From positions 66,213,416-66,277,415 of the forward strand of contig OX421966.1 in assembly GCA_949128115.1 (NCBI GenBank): a stretch of 64,000 bases of DNA. The letters run 5' to 3'. This stretch comes from Anaspis maculata (Eukaryota > Arthropoda > Insecta > Coleoptera > Scraptiidae). Below, one piece after another: positions 11,736 to 24,027 of this stretch (position 1 is the first letter of the stretch; the number at the start of each line of letters is the position of its first letter). A program made the translations under genes and the position numbers. The notes below the pieces were generated by a model. That model worked only from the letters and a program-made list of their open reading frames with translations. It ran no database searches and was not told the origin of the DNA.

Positions 11736-12908
11736 CCTAGACTCCGTCATTCACCCCGTTAACAAGTTTTATAAAAGCTTCTGAACAATATTTTATTGAT
11801 AACATACAATTGTAGTTTTCATTTTCAAACAATTTTTTAAAAAAGAACACAAAAACTAGGGAAAGTTTACAAAGAACATTTCACAAACGTTTTATGACAA
11901 TTCCGTCACTGCCTTCAGCAAATATGTGCCATATCGGCTGTCGTTTAAATTATTTAATTTATATTTTGACCATGTTATCAAAAACTCGTGATGCAAGGAC
12001 TCTCCAGGCTGTTCCGATCATAATCCGAGACCTCTGTTACCTAGATATTTCACACAGTCTTCAAGATGGTGTAAGGCGATATGAATTTAAAGAATTTCTA
12101 AAACCCCTGTTGCTTCAAAAGTATTCCTAAGATGGAGAATATCTGCTTTGAGGAGGCCATGTTCTTTCACCATCTTGGAAGAAGAACAGTCTTCGACAAC
12201 TTTGTTCATTGCTTTTATGGCCGATACTGTTGGTACTACTTTCAAGGACGGTGTTTGTCCCAAAATTCCAACATCCAAAAGGTAGTCCGGTTTTTTCAAA
12301 AGCTGACGGCAAGCGTTACCTTCAAAAATTTCGCCTTGGTAGTTTTTTGAAAAAACTGGACTACCTTTTGAAAGTTGGAATTTGGGACAAACACCGCCCT
12401 TGAAAGTAGTACCAACAGTATCGGCCATAAAAGCAATGAACAAAGTTGTCCAACACTGTTTTTCTTCCAAGATGGTGGAATAACATGGCCTCCTCAAAGC
12501 GAATATTCTCCATCTTAGGAATATTTTTAAAGCAACAGGGGTTTCAGAAACACTTGAAATTCATATCGCTATACACCATCTTGAAGACTGTGTGGAATAT
12601 CTAGGTAACACAGGTCTTGGATTATGGTCGGAACAACCTGGAGGGTCCTTGCATCGCGAGTTTTTGATAACATGGTCAAAATATAAAATGAATAATTGAA
12701 ACGACAGCCGATATGGCACATATTTTCTGAAGGTAGTGACGGAATTTTCAGTACGTTTGTGAAATGTTCTTTGTAAACTTTCCCTAGTTTATGTTCTATT
12801 TTAAAAACTTGTTTGAAAATGAAAACTACAATAATTGTATGTTACCAATAAAATATTGCTCAGAAGCTTTTATATAACTTGTTAACGGAGTGAATGACGG
12901 AGTCTAGG

Positions 12909-13097
12909 TCAACCGTGTGCTTTTCGGCCCCAGTGCTTGGACGGACCGACCATCAAACATCCAGGCACCACATTGCGGCTCGGTGAGTCCGGCTGATCTG
13001 GGAGAGGGGTACGATGGGCCCTTCCTATTACAACTTTTGAACCACAAAGTGCACATACTTTTGCTCTGTTTTCCTCGTGACTTGCTTGTTTCGGCAT
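12909..13097 (-). CDS. Small open frame in right arm of palindrome 4 (hypothetical)
   Basis: This is the inverted counterpart of the 11,547 frame: 62 residues, same Cys-x2-Cys motif, a few substitutions (for instance VVIGRAHRT against VVVERAHHT). No function can be assigned. Whether either copy is expressed is unknown. Confidence 0.2.
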   Translation of the reverse strand: MPKQASHEENRAKVCALCGSKVVIGRAHRTPLPDQPDSPSRNVVPGCLMVGPSKHWGRKAHG

Positions 13098-13594
13098 GAT
13101 TTATCAACGTCAAGGAAGTGACAAGTATGTCAATTGTAGTAGAAGGCAACTAGATCATCTTTGATTCACTAAAAATTCTTTCATGTCAAGTTTTTGTTTG
13201 TTTTTGGCACTTTTAGAATTGAAATGCAAAAATCTTGACAAAAAAAATAAAAAAAAAATAAAAAAAAGTCGTTTCCGATCAGCTACGATTTCAACAAAAT
13301 ACGAGTTGGAAGCGTGAATGTGTCCAAAACTCAAATCCATAAATGGTTTTGGTTGACATTTCCGGAAAACCTATTTTGTGTTGAGGAGCACTGTGGACAA
13401 TGGAACCATGACTGCACACCAAAATGAACGACAGACATACATCATTCTGGTCATCTTATGATAGTGGGCGCATCTGTGTTGATATAACGTTGTTCTTTCT
13501 AATATTTCAGTTTTGTTTGGATTGTTATTGAATAGGTACCACGAATTATGTCATAAGGTATGAACTATGACGTCTGATTTCTTTGTTACATAAG

Positions 13595-15386
13595 TCAAGT
13601 GGAAGGAATATCGGTAGGATTGGTGGAAATATTACGAAATAAAAAAGCTGACGGAGAGCTAGAGTCAGACAGACGCGGCATTAGGTCTGAAACAGTTGGA
13701 GTAGATGAAAACATTGAGAATCTAAGAATAATTATGGAGACAAAAAAAGCTGAAGCGAAACAGAATGCTGAAATGGAAAGACAAGAGAGAAATAAAGCTA
13801 AAGAGCAAAAATTAGATGAAGAGCAAAAAAAAGCTGAAGAGGAAGAAGAAGAAGAAGAAGAAAAAGAAATGAAAGCTGGAGAGCAAAAAGAGATTGAAGA
13901 GGAGCAGGAAAAAATCGAAGAGGATCAAAGAAAAGATGAAAATCAACGAATAGCTGGAGAAGAGCTAGGAAAGGCTGAAGACAATCAAAAAGAAGATGAA
14001 GAAAAGCGGATAAAAGCTGAAGAAGAGAAACAACAACGAGCGGAAGAAGACAGCCGACAGCGAACCAGTGAGCAGAGTGCCGGCAGCCAGTCGCCGACGA
14101 AACGAAGGTCTGAAAGGTGATTGGGCTTTTTTTCAATTACATTTGTTTCGATGATTATAATTGATTCAGTTTCGAGTTCAATCAGTTTACCATATTTCAA
14201 TTGTTCCTTCCAAAGACAAGCAGCAATGGAGCAGGGGAAGAGACGGAAAGTTGAAGAAGCTGAACAGAAAACCCTTGAAGAAAGACCCGTCAGGAGGTCA
14301 CCAAGAAAAGTGAAATCAGGGTGATTCTTTTTATTTAAATATATTTTTATTTACTCAGATTCAATTTTTACTTAGCTTGATTTTGCGAAATTTATTCATG
14401 TACCTCCTTAAATTTGTCTATTCTCAAGCCAAACACCATTGGAAGATGAAACTTCAGGAACAGTTGACGAAGGAAGGCAACAAGGAGCTGCTGGCGAAGC
14501 AAGCTCGAGCGGCTGGGAGACGCCGAAGAAACGAAAGGCCAAAAGGTAAATGGTCGAGCTTCTCACTTGATGAGGACAGCTCAAAATACTTGACTAAACC
14601 CAAAATGAGATTCAAGGATGTCGCAGAAGCTGGTAGACAATTGGGAAAAAATAAGAAAAATTTGAAAGGCTCCAAAAATTTTTATTTCTTGATTCTGTTT
14701 CTGAATTTCATTCCTGAATCGCAGGGTCAATTTCTCGAAGAGCTGGATGAATGTCGGTATAAGTAACTTTCAGTATAAGTTTGGGATCAGTACTACGCCA
14801 ACCAAATAACCAAGAAGATTGGTACCCATTTCATACCGCTATTATTTGTAGCAGAGTCCCGTCATCGATAGATAGCTAAAATAGATGCAAGGTCCATATC
14901 GTAGATTTTCAATCATTTATCTGTTACAAGATTTATACTGAATTTGATCCTGCTATTGTGAAACTGTTCGTTTAATTTGTTGTATTTATATTTTCCAAAG
15001 TAAACCAACAAAGTCAAGAAAGCGAATAAAAAGTGAAAAAGAAAGCGAGAAAATGGCGAAGAACGGGGAGGAAGATAAGAACGGAAAGGATGACGAAGAG
15101 AACGGAGATGAGGAGGAGGTAGAGGAGGAGGAGTCAGTGGAGGAGGACGAACTGGAGGAGTGCAAAAAGAAGAAAGACGAGGACGGAGACGACAGCCAGA
15201 AAGGAACTGGTGGAAAGGGCTCTGACATCAAAAAGACGCCGGCAAAACGAAAGCGTGCAAAGTAATCATTGATGGATTTGTTTTATTATATATTTCTCTG
15301 TCTTGAAAATGAATCATGAAAATTGAAACTGTTCACTTTTTTCTAGCGACTCGACGGAAAGGAGAGAAGGAGAGTGCAAATCATAA
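13595..15386 (+). CDS. Gene A: highly charged multi-exon protein, five phase-2 exons
   Basis: Exons I support: 13,595-14,116; 14,216-14,320; 14,429-14,545; 15,001-15,261; 15,347-15,386 (TAA stop). Each junction has an AG acceptor and a GT donor, and every internal exon begins with one base and ends with two bases of a split codon, so all are interchangeable. The first exon is a long Glu/Lys/Gln-rich helix (runs of E near residues 85-95). Exon ends repeat a Ser/Thr-Pro-x-Lys/Arg signature: SPTKRRSER, SPRKVKSG, TPKKRKAKR, TPAKRKRAK. These resemble basic nuclear-localisation or CDK-site motifs. The fourth exon is acidic (EEEVEEEESVEEDE). I see no start codon or signal peptide, so 5' exons are missing; the exon at 1693 could be one. 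Gene B at 38.7-43.5 kb is a clear paralogue in exon phase, motif and 3' UTR words. I recognise no family; a nuclear or secreted charged protein is possible. Small interchangeable phase-2 exons recall aphid effector genes in structure only. Confidence 0.65.
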
Positions 15387-17822
15387 GGACCATTCTTCTT
15401 ATGATTCATACGAATTGCGCGAGTAGTAGTTCAACTTCTCCTAATTCTATGATTCTGTGCGTGAACCTTACGACAGTTTGCTTCTCATCCATGAACTGGA
15501 TGTACCGGCAGATGCATTTTTATTGAATCAAAAATCGGTATTATTGATCGATAGTTTATTTTGTATGCAAACCTATTATGGGAATATTAGAGTTGGATAC
15601 AATCACGTTATCTTTTCAAAAATTTTATTATACATAGAAGCTAAAGATTTAATATATTTCCTTGCATGTTTTACTAGAAATAGTGCTTTTTCTTCTCCTT
15701 CGTCATAATGAACAATGAACACGCTAGTCCATTGACCGTTGTTTAGGGTGAAAAGAGAATACGGTGGAGATTGAAGAGCAAGAGAGTGGAAGACTGACAG
15801 AACAAAATATACAGTAAGATGCATAAGGCGGTTGTCTGGAAGAAGAGGCTGAAGGAAGGAATAAAACTAAGCTCCAAGGCTTCTCCCCAAATCTTCAAAA
15901 CGAAAATCTATAGAGAAAACCTAATCAACGGAAGGCTATTCTAATTATAACCATACTCTTTTCATAGCATGTGAAAAATGCGTTGTTCACTCGGAACCGA
16001 CAACATCCTTCAGATGATCTCTCAGGTCGAATGAATAATAGATCAGCTGGAGAGAGAGGTTTTAAAATGAAGTTGGTCATACATATGGAACTGAGGAGGG
16101 TGAGAGAATGTTGAAAGGGAAGATTCAGGGAGTGGGTAAACAGTTCAATCGAAGTGATTCCGGAGAAAGAAAATGACATACAAGATGTAAGGAAGTTGGG
16201 AAAACTCGGTGAAGAACAGGTGAGGTACCTAAGTTCTGACTTAAATGAGGAGCTGAGACAAAAAGCGACAAACTAAACCAACAGATGTACAGGAGCAAAG
16301 AAAAAGCCTTATGAAGGCACATGATGGGAAAAAGAAAGAGGGACGCGAGAGAAAATGGGTGGTGAAACCAATTAATAATCGATAGAAAGCTGATCCTGCT
16401 GATTTAACAGGAGCGGAAGCAACTTGCGGAGTCAAATGACAATGTCAAGGCTAGTGGAAGAGGCAAGAAAGAAAAAATATCAAAAACTGAGAGCGATGAG
16501 ATAGTTCACCCGAAGATCATCAAGGAAAGAAAGAGAAGGGGAAGATTTTCAAGCTCAACTTCAAAAAACTAGCAATCGTACTATTTTAGACACTAGAAAT
16601 AAAGGGTGATTCAAATGGAGTTCCCACATGAAAAGGCGCTGTATTTTTGACATTCAACATGCTAAATTTGCTCATGTTAATACAAATATCAGACTTGCTT
16701 TGGGTTGCACCAACGCTAATCAATATAATTCGAGATTATTGAAATTTATTTTGGTCAGTACTCGTTGGTGAATAAAAGAAATTCAGGTCTCATAATAGAG
16801 AATGATCCAATGATTGATAAGCTACAAATTTTATGCATTTACTATGATCAACCTACCAGGAATGGTCGGATTGAAATCTCTTCTCCTATTAGCGTTGATT
16901 GCGTATTATTTTTTTGGGTGTAACCCAGGGTTGGAGTAGCACGAAGAAGACTCAGATATTGAAGAGCTAGAATTAAATAACGGAGTTGGCGTGAGTAGAT
17001 CGACAGGGATATGAAAAGTGAAAAAATTAGAAAATGAGCGATAGAATAACGATGAGTGAATGAAGGAGTTGCTTGGGTGGAACGAAACAATACCTACAAG
17101 TTGAATGAAGTTAATGGAACAAACATAATTATACAAACGAGGATGAAAAAGGAATAATTATGGAGATAGATTCAAAGATTAGGAAGTAAAGCCGCGGGAT
17201 TAGGAAGCGATAAGTACAGTATGGGGAAAAAATGTTCGGAAACAATAAGAGAGAAAAGAAGGAAATGAAGAAGTACCCAACGAATATGAAGAAGGCTAGA
17301 GCAAATGGAGTCTATGGTGAGGACAAGAGAATGGATGGAACAGCATGATTGAAGGAAAAAAAAACTCTGTTTTTGCTTCGTATTTTTGAGAAAAAGTAAA
17401 AAAAAACTGGTTATGTCACTGAATTGATTAGCTTTCAAGTCTTTTCTGAAGTTCATCACGAGTACCTAAGTAGTTGAGCATGAGCATGAGCATATTATGC
17501 GGACTCATCCTGGAAAGCTTATTGAAACTATTCATTATCAAACTGGCTGTTTGTTGCGGTCCGGCTTTTTGTGGAATTTTTTTCAGATACAGAAAAACGT
17601 CTCGTTCCTGACAACACCCAGTTATCTATACCTACACCTACGTATCACTATTGTTTCTACGCATCGAATAATATCCAATCCAGTTATTTGACTCTGTGCT
17701 GTCTTCAATTTTTGTATGTATTACAATTTTATTTTGGATCAGGTATATACTGAGTGAGTGAGGATAGGGTGATAACTGAGCTCTCGAGCAATTTGTATAG
17801 CTGAAAATCACAGAAGTATAAA
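15387..17822. other. 3' UTR of gene A, then purine-rich unrecognised sequence
   Basis: About 15,387-15,700 is the likely 3' UTR of gene A; words such as gacagtttgcttctcat and attggatacaatcac recur after gene B. From 15,800 to 17,460 the plus strand is strikingly purine-rich (gaagagg, gagagaaa). It could be a decayed charged coding sequence, but stops interrupt all frames beyond about 90 codons and I find no motif. Near 17,741 there is ggtatatactg, a weak TATA candidate ahead of gene Z. Confidence 0.4.
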
Positions 17823-19216
17823 ATGCATCGTCCAGTGCGTCGTCCAGAGCGTAGTCCAGAGCCTCTCTTGAGTCCAGGCAGGTGTGGGGTTTGTGGGAAA
17901 CCTTTGGGTCCAAAATCCAGGTCCGACCACACAAGCTGTAAAGCACGTGAGTTTGTTTCGGTGAAGTTTTTATTTTGCAAAATAGAAGTCGCGATAACTT
18001 ATCAACCAAACTGATGTGTATCTACCCGTCTTATATTCCAAGGGTTTCGGAGTCCGGATCCTGCAGTCCCCAATCTATGCGACAGACATTTTCAATGTCA
18101 CATATGCGGTCGATTTTGCGGTAACTACTATTCACTCACTGAACACGTGACTGGATGCAGGGCCATGAACCGTAAGTACAGTGGTAAATTCCCATTTTCA
18201 TCGAGAATTTTGAAACTGTTTGAATGTGATGACGTTTTCAGCCCCAGCGCCAGCGGGGAATGCTCCAGGTGGCCCTTCAAACCCACCGGGGCCTCCAGGA
18301 GATGCACCTTCAGGAGCGTCACATTCGATTGCGGGAGTCCCTGTGCAAAATGCTAGCGGTGAAGATATATTGGTTGGCATTATTACGGAGGCTTTGAGTG
18401 ATACTTCAAGGCCGTCATCACCGGATCTGGCAGTTGAATCCGCCTCGGAGCAATTGGCTTTGCTGTCGTTGACTTCGCAATCACCTGGTTCATTTGATTC
18501 GAACTCTCAACCATCAACCTCGGGAGCACCACCTCCGGAAACGTCTCCTGGAGCGGCACCTTTGGCGACCACTGTGCGAGAAGACAGGTATCTAAATTGG
18601 TGGGAACTGAAGCATGTTTCACAAATTCTGCCCACTCTACAATCGCCCATACCATTCGATCAAGAGACGTCGACATCGGTATTACAGTCAGCTTCGCCTA
18701 CATCCTGGCCAGAACGTCGTTCATCGTCGTCATCCGAATCAAGTTCAGATTCAGAAGGATTCGCTACCGTTTCAAATCTAATCACAGATGCTGAATATGA
18801 TTCATGGATAGACGCTAGCTTTTCGAATATGATGAATGCTCCAAGTGCAGATCCAAACGAAGATGCTGAACCGGCTGATGATGATGCTTTATCCGGTTCA
18901 GCTCAAAATGAAGATGCTCCAGCTCCAGTTCTAACTCCAGAACGTCAGCCTACAGAAGCCGAGCGCAAGCACCCCATTTTGGCTGCACACCTGATCAGTG
19001 CTCCCTTGTACCGTAAGTGTCACAGATTTCGACATCAGCCAGATGAATTTGCTGGTTTAGGGACCAAAAATAAATCTCTTGAGCCAAGATTCACTGCGCC
19101 TGTGTCGATTTTATAAATAATAAGTTTTTATCCAACAGCTGCACCAGAAGACGCTACACCTGGCGATCTCATGCATCCCGAATTGACCAGACAGCTAAGG
19201 GCTCCTTGCCTACTCC
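17823..19216 (+). CDS. Gene Z, exons 1-4: C2HC zinc fingers and Pro/Ser-rich linker
   Basis: Exons: 17,823-17,946 (candidate ATG start), 18,043-18,171, 18,242-19,012 and 19,139-19,216. All junctions are AG..GT, and every exon ends after the first base of a codon (phase 1), usually a C. Exon 1 encodes CGVCGKPLGPKSRSDHTSC (C-x2-C-x11-H-x2-C). Exon 2 encodes CHICGRFC..EHVTGC (C-x2-C-x12-H-x3-C). Exon 3 (257 codons) is disordered Pro/Ala/Ser-rich with an acidic end. Exon 4 adds 25 residues. Each later exon starts with Pro or Ser from the split codon followed by 'PAP' or 'APS'. The short Zn-binding modules suggest a nucleic-acid- or protein-binding nuclear factor; I cannot name the family. A cryptic donor-like site (acaggtatct near 18,587) occurs inside exon 3. 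The gene continues at 26.2 and 31.3 kb. The ATG choice is uncertain: a possible acceptor 10 bp upstream would also read in frame. Confidence 0.6.
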
Positions 19217-19354
19217 GTAAGTGTTCTGTAATAATATAAGTCTCTGCCGTATGATCAAAGACTTTGTTCCAAAATTATTATTTTGTTCATCAAGTGTTGG
19301 TCATATTGACTGAACAAATTATCAAATGTCAGTAGGTGTCAGTACCTATTACTG

Positions 19355-19520
19355 TATAGACAATACAAATAGAGAAGACCATATGTTATCACCACCGTCG
19401 TCACGGATATTGGGGCATCAAAAATCAGCCAACCTTTTTTTGAATGATGGACTCACCTGATTCCCACGCAACCGTTAAAGTCCGTGACGAGATGTGTCTT
19501 CTCTATTTGTATTGTCTATA
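19355..19520. mobile_element. MITE copy 1 (about 165 bp)
   Basis: Terminal inverted repeats tatagacaatacaaatagag / ctctatttgtattgtctata flank an interior with tatgttatcaccaccgtcgt. A second copy lies at 23,470-23,638. It has no coding capacity. It sits in the intron between exons 4 and 5 of gene Z. Confidence 0.85.
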
Positions 19521-19896
19521 CATACTGGTAAAATATAGAAGAGGTCAACAGAACGCAGATGTCACTCTGGAGTTATCTGCAGTACTCCCAACATGATTGA
19601 AGAGACAAAAAATCATACCACTCTGAGTCACACTATCCCTGTAGTTTGTAACACAATCACTAAAACAACCCGAAGACAATCGACGACTTCTGAACCACAA
19701 ATGACGCTTTCTGAGAAAGGTACGGTACAACAGAAGCTTTCTGGAATTATCCAGGATTTCTAATATCTCTAGAATCTATAGGATCTTTTGAGGAGCCTCT
19801 AAAATCTGTGATTAATGTTTTAAGACCTTCAGAAATCTTATGGCATCCATCCATGTTCTTTAGATTCTCCACAACAGTTTTGATCATCTAACATCT

Positions 19897-22612
19897 AGCC
19901 CAGGCGCCAGGGAAGACAATAAAGAAATAATTGTTTCCTGGCTGGAAACTAGCTTAAAACGATCTGTGTAGCTTGGATTTTGACATACTAGTTTCCCTCC
20001 TTCCAGAAATGTTGGCGTCAAGTCGCCATCATCAACAAGAAGTGCACCAGCGTGGTTTTTGCCGAATATCTTAATTTTGGGTCATCTGACAGCAAAAGAT
20101 GTGGGAAGTCATTTTGAAGTCTATGGAATTCCCTACAGTTTGCTCTTTCAATCAATTTTCTGCGACCTATGATCTTTGAGATAGAGCTTCTGGAAGCGAG
20201 AGTCATTGTTGTGAAAGCTCCATAGCCACTCGACTCAAAAAAGTGAAAATGTCGATGTGACAAAAAAAATTCAAAATGAGATTACTCGAGAATCCTTCAT
20301 GCTATAGTTGCAATGATAGTCTTAAACTCTTCCTCTTGAACCGTAGATCACGAATATTGAAAAGTCAAAAACGTCACATTGTACATATACAGGGTGTACT
20401 ACGGGAATCAAATCAGAACAGAGAAACTTGACATATTTCTTCGATTTAGCCTATGCAAAACTCTAAGCACTTACCACGAGTCCAATATCAATATGCATTG
20501 CTCTGTAAGCTTCACTTGATACACTTAAGAAGTGGTCAGCTCACAGTCTTCCTGTAAAATGTTTTGAAGGCCCTCTGAAATCATCAAAATTTACAGTAGC
20601 AAGAAATGTATGTAACAGTATATTATATACCAAGGAACCAAAGTGGATGTTTGATCCCTTGGGTGAAGTTTGTTGCTCGAGAGCCCTTTGGGTCCAAATC
20701 CCCAAATTGAAAATTCACTTTGACCCTTGGTATATGATATACTGTTATATACATTCCTTGGTACTGTAAATTTTTAATATTTTGATGATTTCAGAGGGCC
20801 TTCAAAACATTCTACAGTGAAGCTGTGAGCTGACCACTTCTTGAGTGTACTAGGTGAAGCTTACAGAGCAAATTTATATCGATATTTGACTCGGGTTAGG
20901 TGCTTAGAGTGTCGCATATAGGCTAAATCGAAGAAATATGTAAAATTTCCCTGATCTGATTTGATTCCCTCAGTACACCCTGTATATGTACAATGTGACG
21001 TTTTTGACTTTTCTATATTCGTAATCAACGGTTCAAGAGAAAGAGTTGAAGACCATCGCCGCAACTATAGCATTAAGGATTCTTGAGAAATCTCATTTTG
21101 AAATTTTTTTGTCACATCGACATTTTAGTTTTTCGAGTTAAGTGGCCATGGAGCTTTTACGACAATGCCTCTCGCTTCCAGAAGCTCTATCTCAAAAACT
21201 ATAAGTCGCAGAAAAGTCATTTGAAAACTATTCCGTAGGGAATTTCATTGGTTTCGAAATGACTTCTCACATCTTTTGCTGTCAGATGACCCAAAATTAA
21301 GATATTCGGCAAAAGCCACGCTGATGCACTTTTTGTTGATGATAATGGCGACATGACGCCGACATTTCCGAAAGGGGGGAAACTAGTATGTCAAAACCCA
21401 AGCTATTATGCATTCAGCTTTTATTTGCAACAAAGCAGGCCATGGAATTTTGTTTTTACGTTTTTTTAAAATTAAAAATACTCAGACACTTCAGCTATTA
21501 CAGCTGCCAGTCAGTGTCAGTGTTAATACTCTGTCAACATACCAGCTGATATGAAGCAATGTTGTCTTTCCCCTTGCCGCTTAATTTTTGTGCTCACATC
21601 AGAGTAGGTGCTCACTGTGTTTGATAAAAAAAAGCCTGATGTTTCTGACAGTTTCTGATGTCAAAGCAGTTACAGAGTTGGTGTAAGATGGATTTTGATC
21701 TTTGGGTGTGGTTGAAGGAAGATTGGAATAACGTGAGAGAATCTTTTTGAAGATCAACCAGATGTGAAAGCTGTTATTCTGCCTACACACATTTTGTGAA
21801 ACTCCTTTCTTCAGTACTTTTTGGCCAGCTACCTACAGTGCTCAGTAAAGCTAGTAGTGAAATGAAAAAATCAATGAAGATGAAAACGAAGCGAGGACCT
21901 AGCTGATGAAAGTCCGTTTCAGATAGGATGGCTGAAAAGAAACTAAGAAGCTTATTGCTTGATTATGTTGCGAGCTCAAGTGATGGACAGTCCCTACCTA
22001 TCTCCACAAATTTCCGGAGTCCGAAATGTTCCGAGTTCAAGTACCTTGTTTCTAAAAGTACCTACCCTAATAAAAAATAATAGGCCAGAGCCATCATTCG
22101 TTTCAATTCAAAGGTCTTCACTTTTATTGTTATTGGTAGATGCCAGTACCAGATCGATCTCTATCGACTGAAAGAAACACGGCTTTCATGACACAGCTTC
22201 CTCCTTGTTAAATACAGCCAAATTCAAAATTTCTCTTCTCACTTTGTATAGCACCGCCTGTACAACTTCATTTGTTCCATATGTAGAATGAGGAAGAACT
22301 TCTCCACTGCGCTTGAAGAATGACAAGCGGTTGATAGTTTATGTCATTCGGACATTCAATCAATCAGAAATGAACTTGCAACACTGTTCTGGATTTTGAA
22401 GTAAAGCAATAACCCCAGAAAATAATGCATAACCTAAACTGTGGCATTCCACTGACAGCGCTTTTACAGAGTGGATTCTGTCAAACTAGGCTCGCCTGCT
22501 TTGTTGCAAATAAAAGCTGAATGCATAATACACAGATCGTTTTAAACTAGTTTCCAGCCAGGAAACAATTATTTTCTTATTGAGCTGATTTTTGCTTCCT
22601 GGCGCCTGGGCT
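19897..22612. repeat. Long palindrome 5, interrupted by a nested element
   Basis: The left arm starts agcccaggcgcc at 19,897 and the right arm ends ggcgcctgggct at 22,612. The inner centre is near 20,690. The right arm is split by a 1.1-kb insertion (21,406-22,528). Removing it leaves arms of about 0.8 kb. An inner unit with tacagggtgtac ends (20,391 against 20,990) shares the same centre. Mirrored words include gtcgccatcatcaacaa near 20,023 and ttgttgatgataatggcgac near 21,336. It lies within an intron of gene Z. Confidence 0.85.
21406..22528. mobile_element. TA-inserting DNA element nested in palindrome 5
   Basis: Perfect terminal inverted repeats of about 35 bp begin ttatgcattcagctttta and end in the exact complement. 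A TA dinucleotide is duplicated at 21,404-21,405 and 22,529-22,530. The empty site can be read from the opposite palindrome arm near 19,970 (agctacacagatc in complement), which has one TA and no insert. TA duplication is typical of the Tc1/mariner superfamily. The 1.1-kb interior has no transposase frame, so the copy is non-autonomous. Confidence 0.85.
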
Positions 22613-23469
22613 AATCTTCATGACGTTGAATATGTACAGAATATACAGGGAGATTCGAAAGTGTCGAACCACCTTGAAGGTCATATAGGGATGTTTGAGT
22701 TTGTTCTAGAGTGTTCTCAAAAATCGAAGATATATAGATTCGAGATAACGGAGGTAAAGAGACTTGAAGTCCCGGCTTTTGACCCTTCACCCTCCATATT
22801 CTCACAAATAAAAACTGAATGTTTTCAGCTATACTTCTGGTAGTACTCTTGAAACATTTCCTCCACTGTCCTGTTTCTTTCACGGCGAGTTCAGAACACT
22901 GTATTTCAAAAAATCAGTTTCATTTCGAAAAGCTGTCACGATTTCAACCGAGATACTTACTTTAGAATTTTTGACCTGAATTTGGACTCAAAAACACTGG
23001 TTGAGAGTGTCTCATCACAAGGTCAAATTTCACTTTCGATCACTTTGGAGCCGCTATGTTGAACTTTTTACTTGAATGAGTCGATTGGAATGGAACTTGA
23101 AACACACTAGAATCGAATCATTTACATAAAAGTTCAATGTGGCGGCTTGAAAGTGACCGAAAAAGACATTTGACATTGAAATTCCAATTATTTGAACCAG
23201 ACATGAGTGTGATCCAAGTTTCAATGAAATCGGATCACGGAGTCAAAGACGTAAAATCAGAAGAACCTGATTGCGACATTTGAAAAATTTGCACTGATTC
23301 CAATTGTTTTTATATTTTTACACGAACTACCAATGTATTGGGTCACAGCCCACCTAATTTATTGCTGTTTACTTGATTAAAACCTCGATTAAAACGTTTC
23401 TTGAACAAATATTTATTGAATATCAACTAAAATTAGTTAGTATGCATTGACGATTGTCGGTAAAATAGT
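22613..23469. other. Intronic or intergenic, little recognised
   Basis: An atacagggagattcgaaagt terminus-like word sits near 22,640. The rest has no supported gene or repeat. Confidence 0.4.
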
Positions 23470-23638
23470 ATATGGACAATACAAATAGAGAAGACCATAT
23501 GTTATCACCACCGTCGTCACGGATATTGGGGCATTAAAATCAGCCAACCTTTTTTTTGAATGATGGACTCGGCTGGTTCCTACGCAACCGTAAAAATCCG
23601 TGATGACATTATGGTCTTTTCTATTTGTATTGTCTATA
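23470..23638. mobile_element. MITE copy 2 (about 169 bp)
   Basis: This is the same family as 19,355-19,520: ends gacaatacaaatagagaag / ctatttgtattgtctata, and the same interior (ccaccgtcgtcacggatat) with small substitutions and indels. It is in the same orientation as copy 1. Confidence 0.85.
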
Positions 23639-24027
23639 CATACACTCGACGGTAAATACATCATTCCTGCTTCGGACAGATTTAGAAAATCGCACCATCA
23701 ATATGGGGATCTAGGGCGATTTTTCAAAAAAGACTCACTTTCAATCTCTTGGTTGCACTTTTTTTCTGGAAAAATCTGAACAGATTGATTCTCCCTTTCG
23801 ATGGAAGAATTTGTATAACTAGTGTATTTCCACACTTGCCGTTCCGCTCCTTCAGGCACGGTCACCACCCTTCCAAGGGTTTCAGAGGGTGAAACAAACA
23901 AATTGAACATACGCTAGTCATAACATGTCCCCCTTGAGAAGAAACTCCACCTGTGTCATCTTTTGCTCAGAAAAAAATTGTGTAGTGAGAAATTGGAGGT
24001 GGGTCCGTTTCAAAAAATTACCTTGTA

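Larger units (their letters stand above)
11239..13395. repeat. Long palindrome 4 (2.16 kb, very short spacer)
   Basis: The arms start cacagtgctcctcaaca at 11,239 and end tgttgaggagcactgtg at 13,395. The centre is near 12,317 with only some 40 bp that do not pair, so each arm is roughly 1.05 kb. Visible identity is above 90% with scattered substitutions and small indels, for example in the A/T runs near 11,370 and 13,240. Each arm contains a mirrored open frame (see the two following entries). It is the largest near-perfect hairpin in the window. Confidence 0.9.

Noticed and set aside
11219..13340. Further frames in palindrome 4 (for example 12,087-12,497)
   Set aside because: They run across the symmetric centre, so the protein would read one arm then its complement; an artefact of the palindrome.
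14986..15231. Ser-rich minus-strand frame opposite gene A exon 4
   Set aside because: Antisense shadow of a Glu/Asp-rich exon.
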